DNA of 52,815 nt, taken from the NCBI GenBank assembly GCA_029564595.1, contig JAKQPS010000049.1, forward strand, positions 1 through 52,815. The letters run 5' to 3'. A model generated the notes under the pieces. That model worked only from the letters and a program-made list of their open reading frames with translations. It did no database searches and was not told the origin of the DNA. The position numbers were made by a program, and so were the translations under genes. Each line of letters opens with the position of its first letter. Within the stretch, counting starts at the first letter, position 1. The DNA is from a bacterium (GTDB lineage: Bacteria > UBP15 > UBA6099). Shown in pieces: positions 7,698 through 15,993 of this stretch.

Positions 7698-8861
7698 ATG
7701 ACTAAAAAGATATTTATGATAGCGGGCGAAGTGTCGGGCGACGTGAACGCTTCGCATCTGGCGCGCGCCATGCGCAGGCTGGATCCGTCGCTGGAATTCG
7801 TGGGCATAGGCGGGGGCAACATGAGGGACGCGGGCGTGAGGCTGCTCGCAGACAGCACGACATGGGGCAGTATCGGCTTCTTCGAGGGGTTTGTGAAGGG
7901 GCTGGTCATCTATCCCGTCGCCCGGCGGGTCAAGGCGATGTTCGAGTCGGAAAAACCCGACTTGTTTATCCCTGTGGACTACAGGGTGTTCAACATGAGG
8001 GCGGCGCGCATCGCAAAAAGCCTCGGAATCCCAGTGGTGTATTTTTTCGCTCCCGTTAGCTGGTTCGGTTCCGGCGGGAAGAGATTTAAGGCGCTGGCCG
8101 AGACGGTCGACCTTTCGCTGTTGGCGCTGCCGATGTCGCTTGAAGACTACAAGGCGGCGGGGGCGCGTCACGAATACATAGGGCATCCGCTGGTGGACGC
8201 CGCGAAGCCTTCCATGACACGCGAGCAGGCGCGCGAGTTCTTCGGGGTGGAGCCGGACGCCCCTCTGGTCGGGCTTATGCCCGGAAGCCGGGGGCAGGAA
8301 GTAAAGCGGCTCATGCCGGTGTTCGCGCGGGCGGCGGAAATCGTGGCGGCCCGCGTTCCGGGCGCGCGTTTTATCGCCTTCCGCGCGGCTCCGCAACTAG
8401 ACGCTGTGATCCACAAACACATCCGGAACGCTCCCGTCGATGTTGCTTCCGAGCGGGTGTACGATTTTATGAACGCCTGCGACGTTCTGGCGCTCTGCTC
8501 CGGGACGGCCACCCACGAGGCCGCGCTGATGGGAAAACCGATGATTATCTCCTATAAGCTTCATCCGGTCACCGCGTGGATCGCGCGCCGGACGGTGAAC
8601 CCGCCTATGATCGGCCTGCCGAATATAATCGCCGGGGAATTCGTGGTTCCGGAGCTTGTGCAGGAGCAGTGCGTCCCGGAGCGCGTCGCGGAGAAAATCG
8701 TCGAGATATTATCATCGCCGGAAATAAGGAATAGAATGACAACTCAACTCAAGCTGGTGGCCGACAAGCTCGGCTTGCCGGGCGTGTTGGACAGGGCGGC
8801 GAGGCTCGCCGCCGATGTGGCCGGCATCGCGGGCGCACGGACCGGCGGGGGATCGGACTGA
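7698..8861 (+). CDS. lpxB: Lipid-A-disaccharide synthase
   Basis: GT19 glycosyltransferase that condenses UDP-diacylglucosamine with lipid X to make the tetraacyl disaccharide of lipid A at the inner membrane. The 387 residues start MTKKIFMIAGEVSGD, the family signature. Also visible are GLMPGSRGQEVKRLMPVF and CDVLALCSGTATHEAALMGK, the donor-binding core. The central acceptor region reads IPVDYRVFNMR, a variant of the usual DFN segment. I chose the ATG at 7698; an in-frame TTG at 7659 would start inside the hairpin. It ends three bases before the MsbA-like gene. Confidence 0.93.
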   Translation: MTKKIFMIAGEVSGDVNASHLARAMRRLDPSLEFVGIGGGNMRDAGVRLLADSTTWGSIGFFEGFVKGLVIYPVARRVKAMFESEKPDLFIPVDYRVFNMRAARIAKSLGIPVVYFFAPVSWFGSGGKRFKALAETVDLSLLALPMSLEDYKAAGARHEYIGHPLVDAAKPSMTREQAREFFGVEPDAPLVGLMPGSRGQEVKRLMPVFARAAEIVAARVPGARFIAFRAAPQLDAVIHKHIRNAPVDVASERVYDFMNACDVLALCSGTATHEAALMGKPMIISYKLHPVTAWIARRTVNPPMIGLPNIIAGEFVVPELVQEQCVPERVAEKIVEILSSPEIRNRMTTQLKLVADKLGLPGVLDRAARLAADVAGIAGARTGGGSD

Positions 8862-8864
8862 TAT

Positions 8865-10694
8865 ATGCTCAGAGAATTATTGCTCACTGAAAAAAAACCG
8901 GTGACGGACACCTCCCGCAAAGCGGGCAAACGTCTTATGTCCCAGACATGGATGCACAAGAAACCTGTCCTTGTGGGCATAGTCTGCTCGGTTATCGCCA
9001 CCGCGCTTTACAGTTCAACCCCTCTTTTCATCAAGCTCATTATCGACGCGATCGAAAATCGGGACCTTAAAAAGTCAGGATTGATAGCGTCGCTCATAGT
9101 AGTCGTGTTCGCCGTCAGGTGGTTGATAGCGTATCTTAACAGCTACATGATAACTCTCGGCGGAATGAGGCTGGTGGAAGACCTGCGCAATATGGCGTAC
9201 TCGAAGATACAGTCGATGTCATTCGGATTCTTCGAGAAGAGGCAGGCGGGCGAACTGATGTCCAGAATCCAAAACGACACCGGCGTTGTGCAAATGTTCG
9301 TGACTTCAGGGATAAGCGAGATGGTGCGGGTTCCGATAGGGGTGATCGCCGCGCTCTCCATCGTCATCTATCTGAGCGCTACGCTGACCATTCTCTCTCT
9401 GTTGCTTCTTCCTCTGATAGCCGTCGTGATATCTGTGGGCGGCAAGCGGATGAAGAAACACAGCCTGCTCCTTCAGGAGAAGGTGGCTGACTTCAACGCG
9501 AGCATCTACGAAACCATCGGACTTATTCATGTCGTCAAAATGTTTTCTATGGAAGACCACGAGATTCGCAAGTACGCAAAAGAGAACCGGGACACCGTCA
9601 ACGCGACCATGAGGCAGGTCAAGGTGAGAGCGTCTTACTCTCCTATGGTAGAGTTTCTGGGAGCCGCCTGTTTGGCGATAATGCTATATATCGGCGCGTA
9701 TTTCATCGTCCACGACATTCATGACCCGATAACCGGCAAGTTGCTCACTCTCGGATCGGTCATGGCTTTGTTCGTGGGGCTTCAGCAGATTTTTACTCAA
9801 ATAAATCATGTCAATTCTCTGAATCTCACGCTGCAACACGCGTTCGCGGCGGCTGAGAGGATTTACGAAGTAATTGATATGCCCGTAGACATCGAGGACA
9901 AGCCGGACGCGATAGATATGCCGGAGATAAAAGGCGACATCTCTTTGGAGGACGTCAGCTTCCACTACAAACCCGGCGAGCCTGTGCTCCACGGATTGAA
10001 TCTGAGAATCGAGCCGGGATCGGTGGTGGCGCTGGTCGGGCCGAGCGGTTCTGGCAAAAGCACAATCGCCAAGCTTCTTCCACGCTTCTACGACGTGACT
10101 GAAGGACGGATAACTATCGAGGGCGTTGATATCAGGGACGCAAAGATCGTCTCGTACAGAAAGCATATCGGCATCGTGCCGCAGGAGACTCTGCTGTTCA
10201 GGGACACCATAAAGAACAACATCGCGTACGGCAGGATGGGGGCGTCGGATGAAGAGATAATGAACGCCGCCACCGCAGCTTACGCTCACGATTTCATAAT
10301 GGAAATGCCGGACGGATACGACACGATGGTGGGCGAGAGGGGGATCACTCTCAGCGGCGGGCAAAGACAGCGCATTGCCATCGCCAGAGCAATCCTCATG
10401 AACCCCAAGATTCTCATCCTCGACGAAGCCACCTCCAGCGTCGACAATATTTCAGAGGTCTACATACAGCGCGCTCTTGAGAAACTCATGAAAACGCGAA
10501 CAACTATCGTAATCGCGCACCGCCTGACCACTATCAGAAACGCTGACAGGATCGCGGTGCTGGAAGCCGGAAGGATCGTGGAGCTTGGCAAGCACGACGA
10601 ACTGTACGAGGCTGGCGGGGCGTACAGGAGGTTGTACGATCTGACGCTGGAGGCTTCCGGGGTCGCTGAAAACGAACCGCCGATGGAGGCATAG
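8865..10694 (+). CDS. msbA: MsbA-like ABC exporter (lipid A flippase)
   Basis: Half-size ABC exporter, 609 residues, expected to dimerise and flip lipid A-core across the inner membrane. Residues ~30-320 form the six-helix transmembrane domain. The nucleotide-binding domain has Walker A GPSGSGKST near 392, signature LSGGQRQRIAIARA, Walker B ILILDEATSSVD with its catalytic glutamate, and the switch histidine in IVIAHRLTT. The start is 3 bases past the lpxB stop, and kdsB follows after 2 bases. Family assignment is certain. The lipid A substrate is inferred from the operon; other multidrug/lipid exporters of this type look the same. Confidence 0.9.
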   Translation: MLRELLLTEKKPVTDTSRKAGKRLMSQTWMHKKPVLVGIVCSVIATALYSSTPLFIKLIIDAIENRDLKKSGLIASLIVVVFAVRWLIAYLNSYMITLGGMRLVEDLRNMAYSKIQSMSFGFFEKRQAGELMSRIQNDTGVVQMFVTSGISEMVRVPIGVIAALSIVIYLSATLTILSLLLLPLIAVVISVGGKRMKKHSLLLQEKVADFNASIYETIGLIHVVKMFSMEDHEIRKYAKENRDTVNATMRQVKVRASYSPMVEFLGAACLAIMLYIGAYFIVHDIHDPITGKLLTLGSVMALFVGLQQIFTQINHVNSLNLTLQHAFAAAERIYEVIDMPVDIEDKPDAIDMPEIKGDISLEDVSFHYKPGEPVLHGLNLRIEPGSVVALVGPSGSGKSTIAKLLPRFYDVTEGRITIEGVDIRDAKIVSYRKHIGIVPQETLLFRDTIKNNIAYGRMGASDEEIMNAATAAYAHDFIMEMPDGYDTMVGERGITLSGGQRQRIAIARAILMNPKILILDEATSSVDNISEVYIQRALEKLMKTRTTIVIAHRLTTIRNADRIAVLEAGRIVELGKHDELYEAGGAYRRLYDLTLEASGVAENEPPMEA

Positions 10695-10696
10695 AG

Positions 10697-11434
10697 ATGA
10701 CCGCCGCAAATGTCCTTGGCGTGATACCCGCAAGATATGGCTCGACGCGGTTCCCCGGCAAACCGTTGCATATCATTGCGGGAAAGCCGCTTATACAGTG
10801 GGTGTGCGAGCGCGCCGCCGCCGCCAAACTTCTTGACTTAGTCGTGGTGGCCACGGACGACGAGCGCATCTTTCAAGCTGTCCTCTCCTTCGGCGGCCGC
10901 GCCCTGATGACCCGCCCCGACCACCCCACCGGCACGGACAGAATCGCCGAAGTGGCGGCGGGGATAGACTGCCGCCTTGTCGTCAATATTCAAGGAGACG
11001 AGCCTCTTATAGAACCCGCCCTCATCGACCGCGCCGTCTCTCATTTCTCTTCTCTTCCTGGTTTCAGGTTCGGCAGCGCTATGACCCCGCTATCAAGCGA
11101 GGACGACATCAACAACCCCAACATTGTGAAAGTGGCCGCAGCGTCAGACGGGCGCGCTCTGTACTTCTCCCGCTCGCCCATACCTTACCGCCGCGCGAAA
11201 ACATCTCTTCCCGTGTACCAGCATATCGGATTCTACGTCTACAGCCGGGAATTCCTTCTGGCGTTCCCGAAGATGCCGCCCTCTCCTCTGGAACAAGCCG
11301 AATGTCTCGAACAACTCCGCGCGCTTGAAAATGGCATTAGGATTGACATGATAGAGACCGACTACCGGGGCGCCGGGGTGGACACCCCAGAAGACGCCGC
11401 CCGCGTGGGAAAAATTCTATTGCCTCGCGACTGA
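10697..11434 (+). CDS. kdsB: CMP-KDO synthetase
   Basis: 3-deoxy-manno-octulosonate cytidylyltransferase; it activates KDO with CTP for addition to lipid A. The 245 residues match the family length. IPARYGSTRFPGKPL is the nucleotide-binding N-terminus, HPTGTDRIAEV and NIQGDEPLI are family motifs, and YFSRSPIPY and QHIGFYVY follow as in other KdsB proteins. Last gene of the lpxA-oxidoreductase-lpxB-msbA-kdsB run, 2 bases after the transporter. It converges with the STAS gene 57 bases on; no clear terminator is seen between them. Confidence 0.95.
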   Translation: MTAANVLGVIPARYGSTRFPGKPLHIIAGKPLIQWVCERAAAAKLLDLVVVATDDERIFQAVLSFGGRALMTRPDHPTGTDRIAEVAAGIDCRLVVNIQGDEPLIEPALIDRAVSHFSSLPGFRFGSAMTPLSSEDDINNPNIVKVAAASDGRALYFSRSPIPYRRAKTSLPVYQHIGFYVYSREFLLAFPKMPPSPLEQAECLEQLRALENGIRIDMIETDYRGAGVDTPEDAARVGKILLPRD

Positions 11435-11491
11435 TTGTATCCCGGATTTTTCGATAGCGCGGAGAAACGGGTCGATTTTAGAATCCCAAAA

Positions 11492-11890
11492 TCAAGCGCA
11501 GTTTAAAGACACGGTGGGTCGGGATCGGATGGACGCCGGCTCGGAGGTTTTCTGCGAGGATAGGCTGGTTTTTGCGGCGGCTTTCTTTTCGCGGATTACG
11601 AATTTTTCGGGCAGAAACGCGCTGATCAAAGGCTCGATTCCCGGATTCACTCTGAAGACGGCCGCTTTGATGCTTTTCTTGTTGCAGTGCTCGATTACGG
11701 AAATCAGCGCGCCTAATCCTGCGGAATCTATAAAAGTCACTTGAGACAAATCAATTAATATAGGGCGCGGATCCAATGCGGTTATGTGATGAATCTTGTC
11801 CACAAAATCGTGCTCCGATTCCCAGATAAGTTCTCCGGAGAGCGCCAGCGCGATAGCCGAAGGGGCGTTGTTCTGTTTCATCGTGAGCAT
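11492..11890 (-). CDS. STAS-domain anti-anti-sigma factor-like protein
   Basis: A 132-residue STAS protein of the SpoIIAA/RsbV type. LIDLSQVTFIDSAGLGALI carries the conserved DSxGL motif with the serine that partner kinases phosphorylate. The C-terminal ~35 residues are Ser/Lys-rich and probably disordered. I chose the ATG at 11890 because GGAG lies 9 bases upstream; ATGs at 11896 and 11881 are alternatives. No anti-sigma kinase or phosphatase is adjacent, so its partners must be elsewhere. The upstream TPR gene is on the same strand but over 200 bases away. Confidence 0.85.
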   Translation of the reverse strand: MLTMKQNNAPSAIALALSGELIWESEHDFVDKIHHITALDPRPILIDLSQVTFIDSAGLGALISVIEHCNKKSIKAAVFRVNPGIEPLISAFLPEKFVIREKKAAAKTSLSSQKTSEPASIRSRPTVSLNCA

Positions 11891-12113
11891 TTTCATCAAC
11901 TCCGCGTGTTTGTGACTTTTGCTACATCTTATTAATACCAAATTCGGACAATCTCAAACATTGTTTTTTATCTTGTGCTGGCGGGGCGATACGGGAAAAC
12001 GAAAAACGACGGGTTTCCCGAGGAAATTAGGGTTGGCGATGACGCGATGTTGTTCAACTTGTTTCACACTATGAGAAAATATGATTTCTCAAGAAGTAAA
12101 TCGGGGGAGTGTT

Positions 12114-13412
12114 TTAGGATGTGCGTTTTTGTTTTGCGATTTCGGCGCGAAGTCGTTCGATGGCGTGGTTGACCTCTTCGAAGCGGTCGGCGTCTTCGTA
12201 AGCGTTGTAGAGATATGCCGCTTCCTCGAGATTGCGGAGAGCCAGATGAAGAAGTCCGCGCTCGGAATTTGCTTTTGCGGAAAGGACAAGCAGAGAGCCG
12301 AGGAGCCGGAACTGCTCGGCTGAATGAACGCGGTCCATGCAGGAGAGGAGTTCGAGGAAAAAATCGCCCCAACGCCCGCATTCGACACAGACGTCGAACA
12401 ACTCGTAAAGCAGGGTTATGCGGGAATCGAGGTTGTCATCCTCGCGGGCGACTGCGATGGCGGAGGCAAGGCTGTCGAAAGCGTCGCTGTTGCGGCCCAA
12501 GCCGCTGAGGACGCGCGAGCGATGGAAGAAGGCGGCGGCGCGGGTGGCCGGATTGCCTCCGTTGGCGGAGATTTCCAGCGAGCGTTCAAGGCCGCAGAGG
12601 GCTTGGTCGAGGTCGCCCATCTGAGCGCGGGCGATAGCGGCTCCCAGAGCGATATCTGCGGCGAGAGTCTTGTCCGGCGCGCCTTCGCGCAGATAGTCGT
12701 CTGCCATCTGAAAACAACGAAGAGCCTCATCTGATTGTTTGAGTTCGAGGAATGCGCCGCCAAGCTGGATGCGTATTGCGGCGAGTCTGGACAGGTCGTT
12801 GTCCGCGCGCGCGAGCGTCTCGCACAGGAGGTAGTATTCGGTGGCGCTGTCGTGTTCGCCGCGCCGAGTGAGGAGAGCGCCAAGTTCGAATAGAACCTGC
12901 TGTTGAAGTTTGGGGTCCGGCGAGCCGTTTTCGATGGCGCGCTCTTCAAGCTTGAGCCAGATTTTTTCCGCAGACGACCAGTCCGAGACGGCTATCGCCA
13001 GACGCGTCGCCGCTCTAGCGGTGTCGACGGACTGACGCCAGAAGTCCGGCCTGTACTGTTCTCGGGCTTCATTCAGCAGTTTTTCAATACCCAGATGGGC
13101 CAGAGCCTGAAAAATTTCTTTCGCAGGCGCTTGTATATCGTGGTCTTCGACAAGGTTTCGGATTAAGTCATAGTTCGAGTCAGGCGCGTGAATGAAAGAG
13201 TCGAACAGGGGCGCGTTTGCCGGGGCTTTGAGCGCTTTTCGTATCGGCTCCAACAGAGGCGATCTGGCGCCACGGCTCGTGGTACCATGCTCTTCCATGA
13301 GCTTCCTTCGCGCCTCAATAAAGTTCAGCACTTTTCCTTCGCCGTTGTTGCCGTTTGAATTTTCCATCATCCAGACCATTTCCCGGTTGCCCCGAAGCCT
13401 GTTGTCGTTCAT
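12114..13412 (-). CDS. TPR-repeat protein of unknown function
   Basis: A 432-residue, all-helical, apparently cytoplasmic protein with no signal peptide. From about residue 120 on it is built of degenerate tetratricopeptide-like helix pairs: WSSAEKIWLKLEERA, HDSATEYYLLCETLA, SDEALRCFQMADDYL, LDQALCGLERSLEIS, LHLALRNLEEAAYLY. The N-terminal ~110 residues resemble nothing I recognise. Such proteins are scaffolds or regulators. The start is uncertain: ATGs at 13412, 13379, 13370 and 13367 are in frame, none with a convincing ribosome binding site. Confidence 0.7.
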   Translation of the reverse strand: MNDNRLRGNREMVWMMENSNGNNGEGKVLNFIEARRKLMEEHGTTSRGARSPLLEPIRKALKAPANAPLFDSFIHAPDSNYDLIRNLVEDHDIQAPAKEIFQALAHLGIEKLLNEAREQYRPDFWRQSVDTARAATRLAIAVSDWSSAEKIWLKLEERAIENGSPDPKLQQQVLFELGALLTRRGEHDSATEYYLLCETLARADNDLSRLAAIRIQLGGAFLELKQSDEALRCFQMADDYLREGAPDKTLAADIALGAAIARAQMGDLDQALCGLERSLEISANGGNPATRAAAFFHRSRVLSGLGRNSDAFDSLASAIAVAREDDNLDSRITLLYELFDVCVECGRWGDFFLELLSCMDRVHSAEQFRLLGSLLVLSAKANSERGLLHLALRNLEEAAYLYNAYEDADRFEEVNHAIERLRAEIAKQKRTS

Positions 13413-13754
13413 CTTGTTGCGCCGCGCCGCGAGGTGAGTGTTTTGAATTCAATAAGTTAGCATTGACCGGGCGATTTGTCCACAGTGAAAGGCAATTTGT
13501 CTGGGCAGGGCAAGGGAGCTTGTTCTTTGAAAAGGTATGTGAGAAAGAGAAACCGACAGGCTGCCGGCGCAATTGCCGCAGAAAGCCCGCGAGCCTGAGT
13601 CGAGTTTTTTGACCTCGGAGTTTTTTATTGACGGAGTTGGGTTCACAGATTGTAAAATAGAGCGGAACAGCGATATTGCGATATGGCAAATACTCCACAA
13701 AATAAAATTTCTGAATGTTGGAGATAGGCAGAATAGAGAGCTGATGAATCGGAA

Positions 13755-14046
13755 ACGGCAAGAATTGTCATCAGAGAGAGTGAAAAGAAATCTGCAAACG
13801 AAAATAGCGCCGATAATAATGCCGTATAATAGCGAGCTGATAGGCGCTTTAACAAACAATAGAAAACAGATAGCGGCAATAATGCGAGTGTTGACGGCAA
13901 AAAAAAATGAATAACGGGATATGTGCCGTTGATATTGCCGTACACAGCCAATAAAACGGCAACAATACCGTATTTAGCGACAATGCAGTGAGGGGTAACG
14001 GCATCGATTGCCTATTAACGGCATAAAATGACAAAGAAGTTGCCGT
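13755..14046. promoter_or_regulatory. Phased array of TGCCGT sites upstream of glnA
   Basis: Eleven hexamers matching TGCCGT or its complement (two with one mismatch) begin at 13755, 13820, 13873, 13894, 13924, 13936, 13956, 13966, 13998, 14018 and 14041, on both strands. From 13873 on, neighbouring centres are 21, 30, 12, 20, 10, 32, 20 and 23 bases apart, close to whole helical turns. Flanks are AT-rich, often TTGCCGTWNAT. A twelfth site at 14227 lies just after the predicted transcription start. The pattern fits cooperative binding of an unknown regulator of nitrogen genes. Confidence 0.5.
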
Positions 14047-14176
14047 ATATTGTTGTGATAATCGACATGGCCTGAGGGATTAAAGAATGTCGGTTTTTCT
14101 TGCGAGCGGGAGGAAGCCGCGTAAAAAACATTTAATATAAGGGATATATCATGTGGAAAAATTCTTTTGAAAATTC

Positions 14177-14205
14177 TTGACAAAGCCTATTTTGCGCATT
14201 ATGCT
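14177..14205 (+). promoter_or_regulatory. Promoter of glnA
   Basis: TTGACA (14177-14182, perfect -35), a 17-base spacer, then TATGCT (14200-14205). Near-consensus sigma-70 promoter. The predicted start near 14212 gives a leader of about 150 bases with a TGCCGT site at 14227. I saw no sigma-54 promoter. Confidence 0.65.
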
Positions 14206-14361
14206 TGGGGTGAATAGGCAAGGAGTTGCCGTTAAAGTCTAAGAAATGGCCAAGCCGGAGTAAATAGTAAAATAAAAGCAAAAGGCGTGAAAAAGGCCAA
14301 AAGGGTGGATTTATAAATTTCAATAAAAGGATTTTTAAAAAACCACAAGGGGGGTATGGAT

Positions 14362-15696
14362 ATGTCGGAAGCTCTAACTAAGAAAGATGTAATGAAGATC
14401 TGCAAGGAAAAGGATGTCAGCTTCATACGGCTCTGGTTTACCGATATCATGGGTCAGGTAAAGAGTTTTGCCATCACGAGGAACGAACTGGAGAACGCGC
14501 TGGAAAAAGGCATGGGGTTCGACGGTTCGTCGATCACCGGCTATCAGTCGATTGAGGAAAGCGACATGATAGCGATGCCGGATCCGGCGACCTTCAAGAT
14601 GGTTCCGTGGAGGCCGAAGGACAAGCCGGTGGGAAGAATGATATGCGACATTCTTACGCCGGACGGGAATCCGTATGAAGGGGATCCGAGATATGTGTTG
14701 AAAAGGGCTTTGGCGCGGATGAAAGAGGCGGGGTTCGACCACTTCTATATCGGTCCTGAGCTTGAATTCTTCTATTTAAAGAGTTCGGACTGCCCGCTGC
14801 CTTTGGACAAGGGCGGATATTTCGACCTGACGGATCTGGACGTGGCCAGCGACCTGAGGAGAGACACTGTCAACGCGCTCACCGAACTGGGCGTCACCAT
14901 CGAGTACAGCCACCACGAGGTCGCTCCCAGCCAGCACGAGATCGACATGCGGTATGACGACGCTCTGAAGATGGCCGACAACGTGATCACCTATCGCGTG
15001 ACGGTCAAGGAGATAGCGAGGATGCACGGCGTGTACGCCACTTTCATGCCCAAGCCGATATTCGGCGAGAACGGCAGCGGAATGCACGTCCACCAGTCTT
15101 TGTTTAAAGGAGAGAAGAATGCGTTCTTCGACGCCAAAGCTGAAGGCGGCCTGAGCGACACCGCCAAGAGGTTCGTATCCGGGCAGTTGAAGCATGCCAA
15201 GGAGATGATTCCTGTTCTGGCGCAGTGGGTTAACTCGTACAAGAGACTTGTTCCCGGGTATGAAGCGCCCGTTTACATCGCGTGGTCGCGCCGCAATCGC
15301 TCGGCTCTCATAAGAGTTCCTATGTACCACCCCGGAATGGAGAAGGCGACGCGGTGTGAACTGCGGTGTCCGGACCCGGCTTGCAACCCGTACTTGGCGT
15401 TCGCCGCGATGTTGAACGCGGGACTGGAAGGCATAGAGAAGAACTATGAATTTTCGCCGCAGATGGAGCAGAACCTTTATCACCTGAGCGACGACGAGAG
15501 AAAGGCGCTCGGCATTGAGTCGTTGCCTGACAACCTCGGCGCGGCTGTGGCGAATCTGGAGAACAGCGAGCTGATGCGCAAGGCGCTCGGCGACCATGTG
15601 TACTCGCGGTTCATTGCCCTGAAGAAGAAACAGTGGGACGAATACCGGATACAGGTTACGGACTACGAGTTGCGCAACCTGTTGCCGATTCTGTGA
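14362..15696 (+). CDS. glnA: Glutamine synthetase type I (alpha-like)
   Basis: ATP-dependent glutamate-ammonia ligase, 444 residues, first gene of the nitrogen block. Visible motifs are GFDGSSITGYQ near the N-terminus, the metal/glutamate site FGENGSGMHVHQSLF and the ATP/phosphate region SRRNRSALIRVP. The length and the region NLYHLSDDERKALGIESLP resemble GSI-alpha enzymes, which are not adenylylated, rather than the ~470-residue GSI-beta type with its NLYDLPPEE site. Control would then be by feedback or at transcription. I prefer the ATG at 14362, 7 bases after AAGGGGGG; the ATG at 14356 is too close to it. Confidence 0.95.
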   Translation: MSEALTKKDVMKICKEKDVSFIRLWFTDIMGQVKSFAITRNELENALEKGMGFDGSSITGYQSIEESDMIAMPDPATFKMVPWRPKDKPVGRMICDILTPDGNPYEGDPRYVLKRALARMKEAGFDHFYIGPELEFFYLKSSDCPLPLDKGGYFDLTDLDVASDLRRDTVNALTELGVTIEYSHHEVAPSQHEIDMRYDDALKMADNVITYRVTVKEIARMHGVYATFMPKPIFGENGSGMHVHQSLFKGEKNAFFDAKAEGGLSDTAKRFVSGQLKHAKEMIPVLAQWVNSYKRLVPGYEAPVYIAWSRRNRSALIRVPMYHPGMEKATRCELRCPDPACNPYLAFAAMLNAGLEGIEKNYEFSPQMEQNLYHLSDDERKALGIESLPDNLGAAVANLENSELMRKALGDHVYSRFIALKKKQWDEYRIQVTDYELRNLLPIL

Positions 15697-15733
15697 CGTT
15701 CGGGGAATTTGCTGAACAAGTTTAATGGATGGA

Positions 15734-15983
15734 CGGTCATAGCGGTGACCGCCTGATGGGTTCGGGGCCGGCGGCGAGACCATTGTCGTCGGCCCGACTC
15801 CATCGGGACCTTCAGAAGGGCCGGGGGTTGGCGGAAGACAACCCGCGGGCGTCTCGGCCCTCTTTTTATCATCCCGATGTTTCGTCCATCTTTCGTTCAT
15901 CCGAAACAAAACGCGCCGGGGGCGCGCCCGGCGCGGCGGTTGTGACTATTGCGAACCTATCCGGGCGGGACTCTAAACGAAAG
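15734..15983 (+). ncRNA. Structured 5' leader of amtB (candidate cis-regulatory RNA)
   Basis: The glnA-amtB gap can fold into successive structures. CGGTCA/TGACCG (15734-15739/15746-15751) has a 6-nt loop. CCTGATGG (15752-15759) pairs with CCATCGGG (15800-15807) around an inner GGGCCG/CGGCCC stem. A terminator-like hairpin follows at 15817-15867. GCGCCGGG/CCCGGCGC (15913-15934) is a perfect 8-bp stem. Finally CTTTCGTT (15890-15897) can pair with AACGAAAG (15976-15983), which covers the likely amtB ribosome binding site. It does not match any riboswitch I know, including the glutamine riboswitch core. Confidence 0.5.
15817..15867 (+). terminator. Intrinsic terminator/attenuator between glnA and amtB
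   Basis: AGGGCCG (15817-15823) pairs with CGGCCCT (15855-15861), and GGGTT/AACCC pairs inside. CTTTTT follows at 15862-15867. It can end the glnA transcript and, if antagonised by the upstream helices, gate read-through into amtB. Confidence 0.65.
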
Positions 15984-15993
15984 GTAGAGACCC

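Larger units (their letters stand above)
13413..14361. other. Long AT-rich regulatory region upstream of glnA
   Basis: About 950 bases with no gene I can support. The left ~150 bases are GC-rich; the rest is AT-rich and unlike the surrounding coding DNA. A 113-codon plus-strand frame at 13573-13914 has no ribosome binding site and reads across the repeat sites described separately, so I reject it. The region contains a phased array of TGCCGT sites (13755-14046), one further site at 14227 and a consensus glnA promoter at 14177-14205. Confidence 0.7.

Noticed and set aside
13573-13914. 113-codon plus-strand frame upstream of glnA
   Set aside because: No ribosome binding site, composition unlike real proteins, and it runs through the TGCCGT array.
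13820-14046. CRISPR array
   Set aside because: Repeats are only six to ten bases, on both strands, with uneven 10-32 base spacing; no cas genes.
14100-14361. Sigma-54 promoter for glnA
   Set aside because: No TGGCAC-N5-TTGCA match; a near-consensus sigma-70 promoter is present instead.
15734-15751. ANTAR target hairpin in the amtB leader
   Set aside because: The 6-bp stem and 6-nt loop fit, but the loop (TAGCGG) lacks the required A at position 1 and G at position 4.
15880-15990. Glutamine riboswitch (glnA RNA motif) before amtB
   Set aside because: Only a CGTTCATCC-like stretch matches; the conserved downstream purine-rich core is absent.
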